Program-made: the position numbers and the translations under genes
Notes under the pieces: model-generated
Seen by the model: the letters and a program-made list of their open reading frames with translations, nothing else
Databases searched by the model: none
What the model was told of the DNA's origin: nothing
Assembly: GCA_913776405.1 (NCBI GenBank)
Contig: CAJYOV010000366.1
Span: 1-5,309 of the forward strand
Direction of reading: 5' to 3'
Origin: Pseudobdellovibrionaceae bacterium
GTDB lineage: Bacteria; Bdellovibrionota; Bdellovibrionia; Bdellovibrionales; JAMPXM01
Length of the DNA stretch: 5,309 nt
Part shown: positions 4,912-5,309 of the stretch, piece by piece
Numbering within the stretch: the first letter of the stretch is position 1
Layout: each line of letters opens with the position of its first letter

Positions 4912-5309
4912 ATGTCGCAGCTGAAACTTCGCGCACTTCAATCTCTAAAACCTGAGCCTCTAGCTTCTCTTCAGACCTCGCCGATGTTTCGGGCCATGAA
5001 CGACAGAAGTGCCCTCGAGCGACTCGCTGAACTGGTTTGGGCGCGCGATTTTATCGCGGGCGAAATCCTGATCGATGTCGGCGAGATCCAAACGTCTCTT
5101 CTCATTTTCGTTGAAGGTTCAGCCGTTGGAGTAAGATCACAAGCCGGAGCGAATGGTGTCATCACGCCATTTTCGCAAACCCAGCGGGTACTAGTCTGCG
5201 ATCCCGGCACAACCTACGGGGAGGCCGCATTGATTGACGCGAACCCCTCAGACCTCACGTTATCGGCTGAAACCGACGGTTTCTGCTGGTGCCTCGATGC
5301 TCAAGCATT
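4912..5309 (+). CDS. Cyclic-nucleotide-binding-domain (CRP-like) protein, N-terminal part, runs off the right edge
   Basis: The open frame continues to the window end, giving 132 codons plus two bases without a stop. Residues 49-74 (AGEILIDVGEIQTSLLIFVEGSAVGV) match the first beta-roll block of CRP/cNMP-binding domains. Residues 99-118 (PGTTYGEAALIDANPSDLTL) match the phosphate-binding cassette: YGEAAL (102-107) corresponds to FGELAL. Ser113 and Asp114 occupy positions where cAMP-binding members have Arg and Ser/Ala, so canonical cAMP binding is doubtful. The unseen C-terminus decides whether this is a transcription factor, a stand-alone sensor or part of a larger protein. The start ATG 4912 follows a weak GAAGAG; GTG 4903 is an alternative three codons earlier, and an in-frame stop at 4894 limits further extension. 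Confidence 0.82.
   Translation, partial: MSQLKLRALQSLKPEPLASLQTSPMFRAMNDRSALERLAELVWARDFIAGEILIDVGEIQTSLLIFVEGSAVGVRSQAGANGVITPFSQTQRVLVCDPGTTYGEAALIDANPSDLTLSAETDGFCWCLDAQA

Overview
The window reads as chromosomal DNA of a Gram-negative bacterium of moderate GC content. Four genes carry apparent signal peptides, one of them looks like an outer-membrane beta-barrel, and there is a DUF502-type inner-membrane protein. The mix of small exported proteins, many strand switches and short gaps would fit a Bdellovibrio-like or other deltaproteobacterial-type lineage. That placement is an impression from gene style, not shown by a marker gene.

Layout. Bases 1-635 hold no convincing gene. They are repeat-rich: an Ala-codon-like GC-rich edge, a degenerate GCGTG array with a spacing of about 9.5 bp (66-146), two pairs of short direct repeats, and a 46-bp palindrome with no spacer (328-373). 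Bases 636-1648 (minus strand) form a two-gene operon: an exported beta-barrel-like protein, then a 6-pyruvoyl/6-carboxytetrahydropterin synthase (QueD/PTPS) family protein joined to it by an ATGA stop/start overlap. Bases 1754-2147 (minus) are a self-contained unit: promoter with upstream A-tract, leader hairpin, strong ribosome binding site, an 80-residue exported Ala/Lys/His-rich protein resembling acid-shock proteins, and a clear intrinsic terminator. A DUF502 membrane protein follows on the plus strand (2244-2819). It converges, with a 2-nt gap, on a minus-strand exported helical protein (2822-3277). That gene diverges from a plus-strand exported coiled-coil-like protein (3467-4012), whose 3' end overlaps the 3' end of xthA (exodeoxyribonuclease III, minus, 3979-4788) by 34 nt. 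At the right edge (4912-5309, plus) the first 132 codons of a cyclic-nucleotide-binding-domain protein run off the window.

How the genes relate. Most appear to be independent units; only the beta-barrel/PTPS pair is clearly an operon. The clearest enzyme is XthA (base excision repair). The most unusual points are the PTPS-family protein, which seems to lack both the catalytic Cys and one of the three metal-binding His residues, its coupling to an envelope protein, the long palindrome, and a CRP-like domain without the phosphate-binding Arg. No defence system, CRISPR array, insertion sequence, tRNA or rRNA was recognised.
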